Shown here one piece after another: positions 47,525 through 56,861 of a stretch of 64,000 nucleotides of DNA. Where the stretch lies: NCBI GenBank assembly GCA_937871985.1, contig CALMPB010000217.1, forward strand, positions 15,362 to 79,361, written 5' to 3'. The stretch comes from an uncultured Burkholderiaceae bacterium. GTDB lineage: Bacteria > Pseudomonadota > Gammaproteobacteria > Burkholderiales > Burkholderiaceae. Position numbers and translations under genes: made by a program. The stretch's first letter is position 1, and the number at the start of each line of letters is the position of its first letter. The notes beneath the pieces were generated by a model. The model worked only from the letters and a program-made list of their open reading frames with translations. It did no database searches and was not told where the DNA came from.

Positions 47525-49435
47525 TTAGCCTTTCAGCAACAGGCTGTTCAAGCGCTTCACAAACCCCGCAGAATCCGCCAGTTGCGCGCCTTCGGCCAGC
47601 ATGGACTGATCCAGCAGCAATTGCGCCCATTCGCCAAAATCGGCGTCCGATGCTTCCTGCACCCGACCGATCAACGCATGCTCGGGATTGATTTCAAGAA
47701 TTGGCTTGACCTCAGGCGCTTCCTGGCCCGCCGCCTGCAGCATGCGCAGCAGATGCGGGCTGAGCTCGTTGGCATCCACCACCACGCAGGCCGGCGAATC
47801 CACCAGGCGCACGGTAACGCGCACATCCTTCACCTTGTCGCCCAGCGCAGCCTTGAGCCGCTCGACCAAAGGCTTGAACTTCTCGGCCACCTCGGTCTGA
47901 TGCTTCTTCTCTTCCTCGTCCGCCAGTTGGTCAAGATCCAGGCCGCCCTTGGCGATGGACACCAGTGTCTTGCCCTCGAACTCGCGCAGGAACGACAACA
48001 TCCATTCGTCCACACGGTCGGACAACAGCAGAACCTCCAGCCCCTTCTTGCGGAAGATCTCCAGATGCGGGCTGTTGCTGGCCGCCGCGTACGACTCGGC
48101 GCTGACGTAATAAATCTTGTCCTGTCCTTCCTTCAGACGGCCCACGTAGTCCGCCAGCGACACCGTTTGCGCCGAACCCTCGGACTGCGTCGTCGCAAAG
48201 CGCAGCAGCTTGGCAATGCGGTCTTTATTGGCCGCGTCCTCGCCAATGCCCTCCTTCAGCACCTGGCCGAACTGCTCCCAGAACTCCGCATACTGCTCCG
48301 GCTTGTTCTCGGCCAGGTCTTCCAGCAGCGACAGCACCCGCTTCGCCGAACCCTCGCGTATCACGCGCACGTCGCGGCTTTCCTGCAGGATTTCACGCGA
48401 CACATTCAGCGGCAGGTCCGCCGAATCGATGACCCCGCGCACAAAGCGCAAATACATGGGCAGCAGCTGCTCGGCGTCGTCCATGATGAACACCCGCTTC
48501 ACATACAGCTTCACCCCTCGCTTGCCCTCGCGATCCCACATGTCCATGGGCGCGTGCTTGGGAATGTACAAAAGCTGCGTGTATTCACTGCGCCCTTCCA
48601 CCCGGTTGTGCGTCCACGCCAGCGGATCGTCGTAATCGTGCGCAATATGCTTGTAGAACTCCTGGTACTGCTCGTCGGTAATGTCCGACTTCGAGCGCGT
48701 CCACAGCGCATTCGCCTGGTTCACCGTTTCCCATTCCGCCGTCTTCACCTGAGTGGACTTCTCGGCGTCCCACTCTTCCTTCAGCATCTGCACCGGCAGC
48801 GAAATATGATCCGAATAACGGCGCAGAACCTCGCGCAGCTTCCAGCCGTTCAGGAACTCGTCCTCATCCGCACGCAGATGCAGCGTTACCGACGTGCCCC
48901 GATCCGCCTTTTCAACCTGCGTGATCGAGAACTCGCCCTGCCCGTCCGATTCCCACAGAACCGCATCAGTTGGTTCGGCATCTGCCCGGCGGCTAAGCAC
49001 CGACACCTTGTCCGCCACGATGAACGACGAATAAAACCCCACCCCGAACTGGCCGATAAGGTGAGCGTCCTTTTGCTTGTCGCCCGTAAGCTTGGCAAAG
49101 AACTCCTTCGTGCCCGAGCGGGCGATGGTGCCCAGATTGGCAATCGCCTCGTCACGCGACAGGCCAATGCCATTGTCCGAAATCGTGATCGTGCGCTGAT
49201 CCGCGTCGGACTCCACCCGAATGCGCAAATCCGTATCGCCCTGCATCAGATCCGGCTTATCAATAGCCTCGAACCGCAGCTTGTCGCAGGCATCGGACGC
49301 ATTTGAAACCAGCTCGCGCAGGAAAATTTCCTTGTTGCTGTACAAGGAATGAATCATCAAATGCAGCAGTTGCTTGACTTCGGCCTGGAAACCCAGCGTT
49401 TCGGAAGATGGTGTGGTGGTATCAGCTTGAGTCAT
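47525..49435 (-). CDS. htpG: Chaperone HtpG (Hsp90)
   Basis: 636 residues. The N-terminal GHKL ATPase has [43 protein letters not shown] and [15 protein letters not shown]. The middle domain contains [30 protein letters not shown] and [19 protein letters not shown]; a dimerisation domain follows. Full length for the family. The 319-bp region upstream shows no clear heat-shock promoter by eye. Confidence 0.97.
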   Translation of the reverse strand: MTQADTTTPSSETLGFQAEVKQLLHLMIHSLYSNKEIFLRELVSNASDACDKLRFEAIDKPDLMQGDTDLRIRVESDADQRTITISDNGIGLSRDEAIANLGTIARSGTKEFFAKLTGDKQKDAHLIGQFGVGFYSSFIVADKVSVLSRRADAEPTDAVLWESDGQGEFSITQVEKADRGTSVTLHLRADEDEFLNGWKLREVLRRYSDHISLPVQMLKEEWDAEKSTQVKTAEWETVNQANALWTRSKSDITDEQYQEFYKHIAHDYDDPLAWTHNRVEGRSEYTQLLYIPKHAPMDMWDREGKRGVKLYVKRVFIMDDAEQLLPMYLRFVRGVIDSADLPLNVSREILQESRDVRVIREGSAKRVLSLLEDLAENKPEQYAEFWEQFGQVLKEGIGEDAANKDRIAKLLRFATTQSEGSAQTVSLADYVGRLKEGQDKIYYVSAESYAAASNSPHLEIFRKKGLEVLLLSDRVDEWMLSFLREFEGKTLVSIAKGGLDLDQLADEEEKKHQTEVAEKFKPLVERLKAALGDKVKDVRVTVRLVDSPACVVVDANELSPHLLRMLQAAGQEAPEVKPILEINPEHALIGRVQEASDADFGEWAQLLLDQSMLAEGAQLADSAGFVKRLNSLLLKG

Positions 49436-49754
49436 GATCAGTTCACTAAAGTTGGTCGGTTATTTCGGTTGGTTATTTCAGTTGGCTATGCCTGAATGCC
49501 GGTCGGTTTTGCGCTTTATCCCTGTTTAAGGAGAAATGCAGTATTTTTAACAGCGGTTGGCGGGCGAACGCTTCGAATAGAGGCGTAACAAGGCCGGGGC
49601 GAGTTACCTGGAATCAGGCCTCTGTCACCGGGGCGGCGGGTGCCGTTCACTGCTTATTTTGATGATGATGGGGTCGATACGCGGTTTTTCAAGTAGCGTA
49701 TAATAGCGTTCTTTCTGCCACGCCCTGGGTTCTTCCAGGGCGATCTGCTTGAAT
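49436..49754. other. Intergenic region between htpG and tRNA-Leu
   Basis: No ORF is supported. Next to htpG there is a short imperfect tandem (GGTTATTTCGGTTGGTTATTTCAGTTGG, split 49459-49485). Next to the tRNA a perfect -10 box TATAAT lies at 49699-49704, about 50 bp before the mature tRNA, with no good -35. Confidence 0.5.
49699..49704 (+). promoter_or_regulatory. -10 box of the tRNA-Leu promoter
   Basis: TATAAT, perfect consensus, 50 bp upstream of the tRNA-Leu 5' end. The -35 region (near 49676) is weak. Confidence 0.5.
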
Positions 49755-49839
49755 GCCCGGGTGGTGAAATTGGTAGACGCAGGGGACTCAAAATCCCCCG
49801 CCGCAAGGCGTGCCGGTTCGATTCCGGCCCCGGGCACCA
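49755..49839 (+). tRNA. tRNA-Leu (anticodon CAA)
   Basis: 85 nt including encoded CCA. Acceptor GCCCGGG/CCCGGGC, D-arm GTGGTGAAATTGGTAGACGC, anticodon arm GGGGA-CTCAAAA-TCCCC (anticodon CAA), a long variable arm and T-arm CCGG-TTCGATT-CCGG. Its 3' end is the left border of the defence island. Confidence 0.97.
49820..49832. repeat. Putative left attachment site in the tRNA-Leu 3' end
   Basis: GATTCCGGCCCCG, repeated exactly and in the same orientation at 61455-61467, just after the last gene of the Ssp-like operon. Confidence 0.5.
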
Positions 49840-49859
49840 ATTCGATGTACAAAGAAGTC

Positions 49860-50152
49860 GGCTCTACCCCATAAACGGGGGATCAGGACATTCATCAAAC
49901 TCGGTTAATTACACCACTCCAGCCGCATTGAGCCAAGACTCTCAGGCGGTAATTCTCAAAATTCCTGAATCCATACGCACGGCGTGAGAGCATCTCCATC
50001 TTCGTATGGAACCCTTCGGTGATCCCATTAGACTTGGTGAATCGCCACATGCGCACAATGGGCTCCAGCCACGATGTTAACGTCGCGGCCAGCACCTTGG
50101 CCGGACTTTGCTCAAACTGGCGGATCAAGGCCAGATAAACCAGCCGCGACAG
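49860..50152 (-). mobile_element. ISL3-family insertion sequence remnant
   Basis: The left part (from 49860) has an ISL3-like end, GGCTCTACCCCATAAACGGGG, with the CCCC/GGGG palindrome. The coding part, minus strand, encodes only the last roughly 85 residues of an ISL3-type DDE transposase (VYLALIRQFEQSP, RFTKSNGITEGFHTKMEML, RRAYGFRNFENYRLR). The other four fifths of the element are missing. Confidence 0.7.
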
Positions 50153-50767
50153 CGGGCGGCGGTCATCAAACCGGCGCGGCATCAGAATCTGGCTTTCGGT
50201 GATGGGCGCGGGCTTGTCCGGGTCGTCGTATTTCAGGGCCAGCGCGGCGCGGGCGAATACTTCGGCTTCGCCATCGTCCAGCGTGACGGATTGCATGGCT
50301 TCGCGGGATTCCCGCACTCGCTCAAAACCGTTCAGCACTTCATAAGCGCCTTCGATAACTTGCCCGGCAATATCACCTTTATGCGGGATGCGAACATCGG
50401 CCACGGTGTTACCGCATACCAGCCCATTGCTGCACACAAATCTGAATCCACCAGCAAGCATCTGATAGCTGCTGGTGCCATCGTGGGAATTGAGCAAAAT
50501 AATCTCGTTGGCGATGCTGTGATTGACCTGATTGGCATGGCGCAGGCGAATTATGTGTTTGGTGTGTTCGCGCCGGTCTTCGTTGCGTACGCGGGTCTGC
50601 GTCACCATGAAGGGTTCAAAACCTTCTTTCCGTAGCTCCGTCGGCACCGCCGCCGTGGGGATGTAGCGATAGCGTTCTGAACGGCTTTCGTGTGGGGCAT
50701 CGGCATAGATGGACGGAACCACGGCCCTGATCTGATCGTCTGATAGTGGGCGGTCGCTGCGAAGCAC
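49895..50767 (-). pseudogene. DUF932 gene fused in frame to a transposase tail
   Basis: 290 codons from a GTG at 50767. Residues 1 to about 205 are the DUF932 domain common on ICEs and plasmids (HESRSERYRYIPT, IILLNSHDGTSSYQMLAGGF, VCSNGLVCGNTVADVRIPHKG, ITESQILMPRRFDDRRP). Residues about 206-290 are the C-terminus of an ISL3 transposase. Similarity to DUF932 extends upstream of the GTG (LAFRFGSHSPVLRSD), where AGGAGA is followed by ATACTT, as if the original ATG had been lost. It is a rearrangement product; a working protein is unlikely. Confidence 0.8.
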
Positions 50768-51425
50768 CGGGGAATGGGAACCAAAGCGGAATGCAAGTAT
50801 GAGATTTCTCCTGACAAAGAAAGGGTTTGCTGTTCACCGCACACCGGATTCCAAGATTCGGAAGCCCAAAGGTTTGAGCTGTTGTTGTACGGTCGGCACG
50901 AAGAACCCGGTTGGCCTCGTTGCCACCGTCTTTCTTGAGTTCATCGCCCGCGACGGTCAGGAGCCCACGAACGCGGGCCGTCCAGGAGAGAAGCGCCAGG
51001 GTGGTGCGGCCCGCAGGCGCAGCCGAGGACACGGCCTGGCGCGCCTTGACGGCACGCGGCCACGGGCTACAGTCGCGGACAAGGTGATGAAGTCAGGAAA
51101 GATGGTTGAGCAGGCAACGGCCGTTATCTGGTGCTGGCCGCAGGCAAGCGCCGGCGCGCAGGCCCGAAGCTAAGAAGCCGGGCCGTAGGCGTCAGGGACG
51201 TGGAAGGCTGGCGAAGGCCAGTCCCGTCAGGGATGAGCGGAGAGCGAAACCTGGAGCAGCGCGGCCCAGCTTAGCAGGGTGACGCAATAAAAACCCACCT
51301 CTACATGAGTCCTATGAAAACGGCATCAAAAGCGACTTCAACCCCAGCTCCACAACCCCTATTTTGGACATTGTCTGGTAACATCTGGACATTCAAACAC
51401 CTATTTTCAGCCCAGATAAATTCCT
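50768..51425. other. Largely non-coding region between DUF932 remnant and the Ssp-like operon
   Basis: 658 bp. The first 500 bp are very GC-rich and resemble the leader regions upstream of DUF932 genes on integrative elements; open frames on both strands here have biased composition and no recognisable domain. From about 51300 the base composition drops and the operon promoter region begins. Confidence 0.4.
51358..51407 (+). promoter_or_regulatory. Phased direct repeats upstream of the AbrB-like gene (candidate operator)
   Basis: TGGACATT occurs at 51365-51372 and 51386-51393 (21 bp apart, two helical turns). CCTATTTT occurs at 51358-51365 and 51400-51407 (42 bp, four turns). All lie within 70 bp of the first gene. 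Regular helical phasing suggests a cooperative operator, possibly for the AbrB-like protein itself. Confidence 0.45.
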
Positions 51426-51647
51426 ATGAAAGTACTTTTTTGTACTAAAAAAATCCAAAAGATGGGCAGAGTCGCACTGACCGAGACGCTGCTCCGTAAT
51501 GCTGGCATACAGGTCGGTGATACGGTTAACCTCTACTTTGATGCGTCCACAAAAGCCATTATCTTGGAACCGCTACACGGCGAGACAGAGCCGGTAGCAA
51601 CTACAGTGGTTAATAATGGGGCGACCAAAGCTCGGAGGAATGCATGA
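51426..51647 (+). CDS. AbrB/SpoVT-like small DNA-binding protein
   Basis: 73 residues. The middle matches the swapped-hairpin AbrB fold: KMGRVALTETLLRNAGIQVGDTVNLYFDASTKAIILEP, with the usual G-R-V-x-L-P/T-x-x-L-R-x-x-G-I-x-x-G-D pattern (listed here split by meaning: strand, helix, G-D turn). The C-terminal 20 residues are a basic tail. A transcriptional regulator or antitoxin-like protein. Its TGA overlaps the DUF4007 start (ATGA), so it is the first gene of the operon and a likely autoregulator. Confidence 0.65.
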   Translation: MKVLFCTKKIQKMGRVALTETLLRNAGIQVGDTVNLYFDASTKAIILEPLHGETEPVATTVVNNGATKARRNA

Positions 51648-52555
51648 GCAGTGATATGAACGACCGGTTTTCGGGCCACGAATCTTTCGTTTGCCGATAT
51701 GGTTGGTTGCCCAAAGTGTTCAAGGCGGTAAAAAAAGACGCCACGCTTTTGCGCAATGATGAGCAAGCCATGAACGTGTTGGGCATTGGCCGCAATATGG
51801 TGAAATCTCTCCAGTTCTGGGCGGAGGCTACTGGTGTTCTACAGACTTCTGAATCAGGCGGACACGAGCCCGGGCCGATTGGCGTCCAATTGTTTGACGG
51901 ACCGGATGCGTGGGACCCGTATCTCGAATCGCTGGAGTCACTCTGGTTGATTCATTGGCAACTATGTACTACGGCTAATCTGGCTGCGTGGGGCGAGGTT
52001 TTTGGTGAAGGTAACCTTATCCAGTTCGAACGACAAAGACTGATTTCTGCGCTCGCACGCCGCAGTGAAGCGGCAGCCCGAACAATGGCAACCAGCACTC
52101 TTGACCAACATGCCTCAATTTTCATTCAAACGTATTACCAAGAGCATCGAGGCACCGATGACACATCATGGTGCCCTCTCCAAGACTTAAGCTTACTGCG
52201 AGCTACAAAATCAGAAGGCGGGCGCGTCCTTTTTAATGCAGACACCCGAACCCCCATTGGCCTGACGCTTCGTGTTTTCGGTATTGCGCTTATCCAGTTT
52301 ATTGCACGCTATGGAAATAGCCAGCAATCGGTAGATTTCATACAACTTCTCAACGGCATCCGTAGTCCGGGGCTTGTGTTCCGATTGAACGAGCACCAGT
52401 TGAGACAATTCATAGAAAATTTGTGTAATGGCCCGTTCAAAAACGCATTACGTTTCCTCGATACTGCTGATACACAAAGCGTTGTCTTAACCCCCAAAAA
52501 ACTCGATCCGCAGTTCCGCTTGCGGGCAATCGAGGAGGTACATTCCTATGCCTGA
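51644..52555 (+). CDS. sspB: DUF4007 protein, SspB-like (DNA phosphorothioation)
   Basis: 303 residues. The N-terminal signature of DUF4007 is clear: FSGHESFVCRYGWLPKVFKAV, LGIGRNMVKSLQFWAEATG and WLIHWQLCT. From what I know, SspB of the SspABCD single-stranded phosphorothioation system is a DUF4007 protein with DNA nicking activity. The order DUF4007, large ATPase, PAPS-reductase-like protein here matches sspB-sspC-sspD. The gene overlaps its upstream neighbour by 4 bp and the next by 8 bp. No sspA (cysteine desulfurase) precedes it. Confidence 0.75.
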   Translation: MSSDMNDRFSGHESFVCRYGWLPKVFKAVKKDATLLRNDEQAMNVLGIGRNMVKSLQFWAEATGVLQTSESGGHEPGPIGVQLFDGPDAWDPYLESLESLWLIHWQLCTTANLAAWGEVFGEGNLIQFERQRLISALARRSEAAARTMATSTLDQHASIFIQTYYQEHRGTDDTSWCPLQDLSLLRATKSEGGRVLFNADTRTPIGLTLRVFGIALIQFIARYGNSQQSVDFIQLLNGIRSPGLVFRLNEHQLRQFIENLCNGPFKNALRFLDTADTQSVVLTPKKLDPQFRLRAIEEVHSYA

Positions 52556-55500
52556 CCACATTATCGAAAGCCTTCAGCTTGGTGGACATCACACACGCTC
52601 CATAGCGCTAGACCGTGATCTGCATGATGAATCGGCAATCAAGAATTACCTCTTAACACCTAATGCCATTGCCGCGCTAATCCAAATTGCTCAGGGTTTA
52701 GCCAATGGAAACGCGCAACGTGCCTGGAAGCTTGTCGGCCCATACGGCAGTGGAAAATCCGCGCTGGGAGTGATAGCAGCACAGTTGTTCTCAGGACAAA
52801 CGCAACATCCCGCAGCTTGGCAATTGCTTAGCAAAACAGTCCCAAAAACCGCAGCATTGTTTCAGGATGCGAACCGCTATCCTTTAGTGATTGTTGGCGC
52901 GCGTGTTTCGATCGGTGTCGCCTTGGCATCGGCGATTAACCATGCGCTGCCTTCCTGGAAAAAAAATAAATTCACTACGGCCCTCAAAAAGCATCTAAAT
53001 GAGGAGGCGGGCACCTACAAAGGCAAGCCGCTCAACGCTGTCGCTGGTGAGCTTGTCAATGATTTTGCACACGCGTCCCAAGCAGAAGGTTATCAAGGCA
53101 CCATCCTGCTGATCGACGAAGTTGGAAAATTTGTTGAGCACGCTGCGCTGTATCCGGAGTATGGTGACTTGATCGCGCTGCAGCAGATCGCTGAAAGCGC
53201 GTGTCGTGCCGACGATGACAAACTCGTGGTCGTCACCATGCTGCATCAGCACTTTGCCAGTTACGCCGCAGGCGTTGGCCGAGCGCTAGGGGATGAGTGG
53301 CATAAAGTTGCGTCGCGGTTCGAAGAAATTCCATTTGACGAACCGATCGAACGCTATGCCCATTTCGCCAGCCACGCGCTCGGTGCCAAGCCTTCCGTGT
53401 TGCGTAACCTCTCCGTTAAGACGCAAGCGCAGTCCGTCTACGACGCTGCGTTGCGATATGGAGTGCTACGCGCACCTTCGCTGATGGATCAACGGCTCTT
53501 TGAGCGAGCAGAAAAGCTCTACCCGCTTCATCCTCTCAGCATTGCAGCACTCGCGGTAGTCTCGAAACGATACGGACAAAGCGAACGCTCGTTTCACGCA
53601 TTTTTGCGGGGCAACGAGCCTTTTGGTCTTCGCGACTTTGCTCAGCGCAATGAACTCGCGGGAACGCCATGGTATCGACTCTCAGATCTCTTTGATTACT
53701 TGGCAGACGGCTACGGCCTTCGTTTTAGAGACTTGAGCGCTGAACGCCGGTGGGCTTTTTCCCTCACTATGATTGACCGCCACTCCTCCGACACACTCGG
53801 CGCACAGGTTCTAAAAACCGTGGCCGTGTTGGAGCTGGTGCAAGGCGGCCTGGGATTACCCATCACAGTAGATCTGATCACTTTTGCTTTAGATAGTGCG
53901 CCACCTAAAACAATCCGTACTGTTTTAGATCGTCTAGTGGAACAAGGCCTGCTCATTCAACGCAAGAATAAGTCCGAGTTTGCATTTGCCGTATCGGATA
54001 CGGTCAACATTGAAGCGCTTTATGAACGTGCAGCTCGGCACAACGAAGACGACCTCATGGTCAGGGGGATTTCCCAGGTTCTGGCGCGGCGCACTATCGT
54101 CGCGAACAAACACTATGACACAACCGGAACTATCCGGACCATGCGTGTCGTAGTCGGCTCATCAGCAAGCTGGCCACAAATACCGACCCATAAGCCGGAC
54201 GATGCTCAGCCCGATGGCTGGCTTAAACTCGTTATTGTCTTGAAAGGCTCAGAAGCTGAGGCGCGCGCACTTGGTCAGCTCAAAAATGAAACGGAAACGT
54301 TCAGCCTCGGCACCTGCCTAGCCTTGTCGCCCAAAGGGAAAGCCGCCCTCGCAGAATATTCGATTTGGCTACGCGTCCAGCACGAAATTAATCAGAAACA
54401 CTTAGACCCATGGAGCAGTCAGTACGTTGAAGGACGCCTGCACGATGCCCAAGAGTCCATTGAGCGCCTGGTGCTCTCGGAGCTCCTGCCATTTCCGGGG
54501 CATGAGGGGCCGCAATACTGGTACAAAGGGCAGCCGGTTCCCAACAGTCAGCACATGAACACCAGTCAACTGGCTTCCTGGCTATTCGATACGATCTATA
54601 GTGCCACACCACATATCGTCAATGAGCTAATCAATAAAGACAAGCTGCCGTCAGCCATTGTTCTGGCACGCCAGCGCATGTTCGACATCCTATTAAGCGC
54701 GGACCCAACACGTCAGATTTGTGCCTCTCATGAGTATCCGCCTGAGCGCTTGATCCACTCAACATTGTTGCGTGATACCGGCATCTGGCAAGAGCAGGAC
54801 GGCCACTGGACGCTCGCCTCTCCGACCGCGTCGGCGAACATTGATATCACCGCACTTTGGCGTGTGATTTCCGACACACTAAGTGCCAACGAAGCGCCCA
54901 CCTTTGCCGACGTACTACAAACCCTGAATGCGCCACCGTTTGGTGTCAGGGCCGGCCCCGCAGGCATCTGGGTCGTACTGTACTTATTGATTCACCGCAG
55001 CCGCTGCGCAATTTTTGAACGCGGCACCCTCATCCTGGAGCTAACCGGGGAACACCTGCAGCGGATGTACAAAAATCCGCAGATGTTTGAGTTGCGCCAG
55101 TTGGCGCAGGCCAGCGATAGCCAAAAATTGCTGCATGACTATCGTCTAGCCCTAGGCGCTATAGGTGTAGTTTCCAATGGCGAAATCACCTACTTAGAGC
55201 TAGCAAGAAGCCTGTATCGTTGGCTCGGGCGGCTGTCTGACTTTACGATGCAAACGGGGCGCGTAAGCAAAGATGCGGTGCTGGTGCGTTCAGTGCTCAA
55301 AAAAGCGCAGGACCCCATCAAGCTGTTAACAACGAGTTTGCCAGAAGTTCATACGCAAACCAAAACGAAAACGCCCTTTGTCGATTGGCTATCAGCAGTC
55401 CTCTCGGATATTGGTGTGGCACATCGCAATCTACAAGATACCGTGTCAACCGAGTTGTGCCAAGCCTTTGAAATTGCCGGCTCACTGAACCGCATGCGTA

Positions 55501-56006
55501 ACCAGCTCCAGGCCGAATGTGCTGGCGCCGCGACCGATTTGGCCGAGGTCCGATTAAAAAGCTTTATTTTGCGCTGCACGGACCTTTCGCTGACCGACGA
55601 AAAATGGCTGGACTCAATCGCCAGTCTCGTGGTGCATCGCCCATTGGACTCCTGGACCGACGAAACCATCAGCACCTTCTCACAATCCGTGACCGAATTG
55701 TGCGGTCAATACAAACGATGGATGCGGGTTGTTACGCACCGAGGCAAAGCTCCGCGCGCAGCCGAACGGTTCGTTAGCCTGACTTTGACCATGCCAGGCG
55801 GTCAGGAATCGTCTGTATTTGTGACAACTACCGAGAAATCAAAAGCGGTGGCACAAAGCGTTATGGACCTCATCGCTGAAACTACTCGGGGCGACACACA
55901 GCTAGCTGCCGCCGCACTAGCCCAGGCCCTACAGGCACTTCAGATCCCGCAACCAGAAAGCTCATCAAAGGAAGAACCATCTCATGGCCAACGAGAAACG
56001 CGTTAG
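52548..56006 (+). CDS. sspC: Large P-loop ATPase, SspC-like
   Basis: 1152 residues. Walker A VGPYGSGKS (63-71), Walker B TILLIDEVGKF (185-195) and a sensor strand KLVVVTMLHQHF (225-236), all within an AAA/STAND-like N-terminal third; the rest is long and mostly helical without recognisable domains. BrxC/PglY ATPases of BREX have a similar look, but position between DUF4007 and a PAPS-reductase-like gene argues for SspC, the ATPase of single-stranded DNA phosphorothioation. Overlaps the upstream gene by 8 bp and the downstream gene by 23 bp. Confidence 0.65.
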   Translation: MPDHIIESLQLGGHHTRSIALDRDLHDESAIKNYLLTPNAIAALIQIAQGLANGNAQRAWKLVGPYGSGKSALGVIAAQLFSGQTQHPAAWQLLSKTVPKTAALFQDANRYPLVIVGARVSIGVALASAINHALPSWKKNKFTTALKKHLNEEAGTYKGKPLNAVAGELVNDFAHASQAEGYQGTILLIDEVGKFVEHAALYPEYGDLIALQQIAESACRADDDKLVVVTMLHQHFASYAAGVGRALGDEWHKVASRFEEIPFDEPIERYAHFASHALGAKPSVLRNLSVKTQAQSVYDAALRYGVLRAPSLMDQRLFERAEKLYPLHPLSIAALAVVSKRYGQSERSFHAFLRGNEPFGLRDFAQRNELAGTPWYRLSDLFDYLADGYGLRFRDLSAERRWAFSLTMIDRHSSDTLGAQVLKTVAVLELVQGGLGLPITVDLITFALDSAPPKTIRTVLDRLVEQGLLIQRKNKSEFAFAVSDTVNIEALYERAARHNEDDLMVRGISQVLARRTIVANKHYDTTGTIRTMRVVVGSSASWPQIPTHKPDDAQPDGWLKLVIVLKGSEAEARALGQLKNETETFSLGTCLALSPKGKAALAEYSIWLRVQHEINQKHLDPWSSQYVEGRLHDAQESIERLVLSELLPFPGHEGPQYWYKGQPVPNSQHMNTSQLASWLFDTIYSATPHIVNELINKDKLPSAIVLARQRMFDILLSADPTRQICASHEYPPERLIHSTLLRDTGIWQEQDGHWTLASPTASANIDITALWRVISDTLSANEAPTFADVLQTLNAPPFGVRAGPAGIWVVLYLLIHRSRCAIFERGTLILELTGEHLQRMYKNPQMFELRQLAQASDSQKLLHDYRLALGAIGVVSNGEITYLELARSLYRWLGRLSDFTMQTGRVSKDAVLVRSVLKKAQDPIKLLTTSLPEVHTQTKTKTPFVDWLSAVLSDIGVAHRNLQDTVSTELCQAFEIAGSLNRMRNQLQAECAGAATDLAEVRLKSFILRCTDLSLTDEKWLDSIASLVVHRPLDSWTDETISTFSQSVTELCGQYKRWMRVVTHRGKAPRAAERFVSLTLTMPGGQESSVFVTTTEKSKAVAQSVMDLIAETTRGDTQLAAAALAQALQALQIPQPESSSKEEPSHGQRETR

Positions 56007-56811
56007 ACACATCCTTAGTCTTTCAGGAGGCAAGGACAGCGCAGCCCTAGCTATCTACCTGCGTGATCGGGTGCCTGATATGGAATACATCTTTAGCGAC
56101 ACGCGCAAGGAGCTTCCCGAAACATATGAGTACTTGGAGCGCATCGCCAGCTACTTGGGCAAGGAAGTCATACATCTGAATGCCGACGTGGGTTTCGATC
56201 ACTGGTATGAGATGTACGGCGGCATGATTCCGTCAAACCATCGCCGTTGGTGCACGCGAGCGCTTAAGCTAAAGCCTTTCGAACAACACTGTGGCGACGA
56301 CGAAGTAATCAACTACGTCGGACTTCGCGCCGATGAAGACCGTAGCGGCTACATCAGCCACAAACAAAATATCAAGGCCGTTTACCCTTTTAAAGAGGAT
56401 GGTCTGATTCTGCGTGATATCGAGGAAATCTTACGCACCTCCGGTGTGGGCATGCCGCCATACACGAAGTGGGGACGCACACGATCCGGTTGCTACTTTT
56501 GCTTTTATCAACAAAAAATCGAATGGGTGCGCCTCAAAGAAACCCATCCCGATCTTTATGAAAAGGCGAAAGAGTATGAAGTGCCTTATGAAAAAACAGG
56601 GAACTTCTTTACTTGGAGCCAAGGGGAGAGCCTTATCGAGCTTGAGCGTCCCGAACGGATGGAACAGATTAAGCGCGAACATATCATCCGCATTGAGCGC
56701 AAAGCGGCTCGCCGTGAAAACCTGACCTTAGCGGAAGTCTTCGCCTCGTCCGAAGCGGCTGAAGAGCCTGATGAAGACGATGATCAAGGGTGCTTAGTTT
56801 GTCAGCTTTAA
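55984..56811 (+). CDS. sspD: PAPS-reductase / ATP-pyrophosphatase family protein, SspD/DndC-like
   Basis: 275 residues. PP-loop SGGKDS (14-19) for ATP, FSDTRKELPET, and NHRRWCTRALKLKPF (Cys90). Two C-x2-C pairs follow, Cys170/Cys173 (SGCYFCFY) and Cys270/Cys273 at the very C-terminus (GCLVCQL), probably for an iron-sulfur cluster. DndC and SspD are of this type; they adenylate the DNA backbone phosphate so that sulfur can replace oxygen. True assimilatory PAPS reductases lack this context. The start lies inside the end of the ATPase gene (23 bp overlap). Confidence 0.75.
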   Translation: MANEKRVRHILSLSGGKDSAALAIYLRDRVPDMEYIFSDTRKELPETYEYLERIASYLGKEVIHLNADVGFDHWYEMYGGMIPSNHRRWCTRALKLKPFEQHCGDDEVINYVGLRADEDRSGYISHKQNIKAVYPFKEDGLILRDIEEILRTSGVGMPPYTKWGRTRSGCYFCFYQQKIEWVRLKETHPDLYEKAKEYEVPYEKTGNFFTWSQGESLIELERPERMEQIKREHIIRIERKAARRENLTLAEVFASSEAAEEPDEDDDQGCLVCQL

Positions 56812-56861
56812 TCATAGTAGCTTTTCCGTGACGACCACCGCACTACATAGGAGCAGGCAAA

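Noticed and set aside
50616..51173. Overlapping ORFs on both strands in the GC-rich leader before the Ssp-like operon
   Set aside because: Biased Arg/Gly/Ala composition, no domain and no ribosome sites; part overlaps the DUF932 coding region in another frame.
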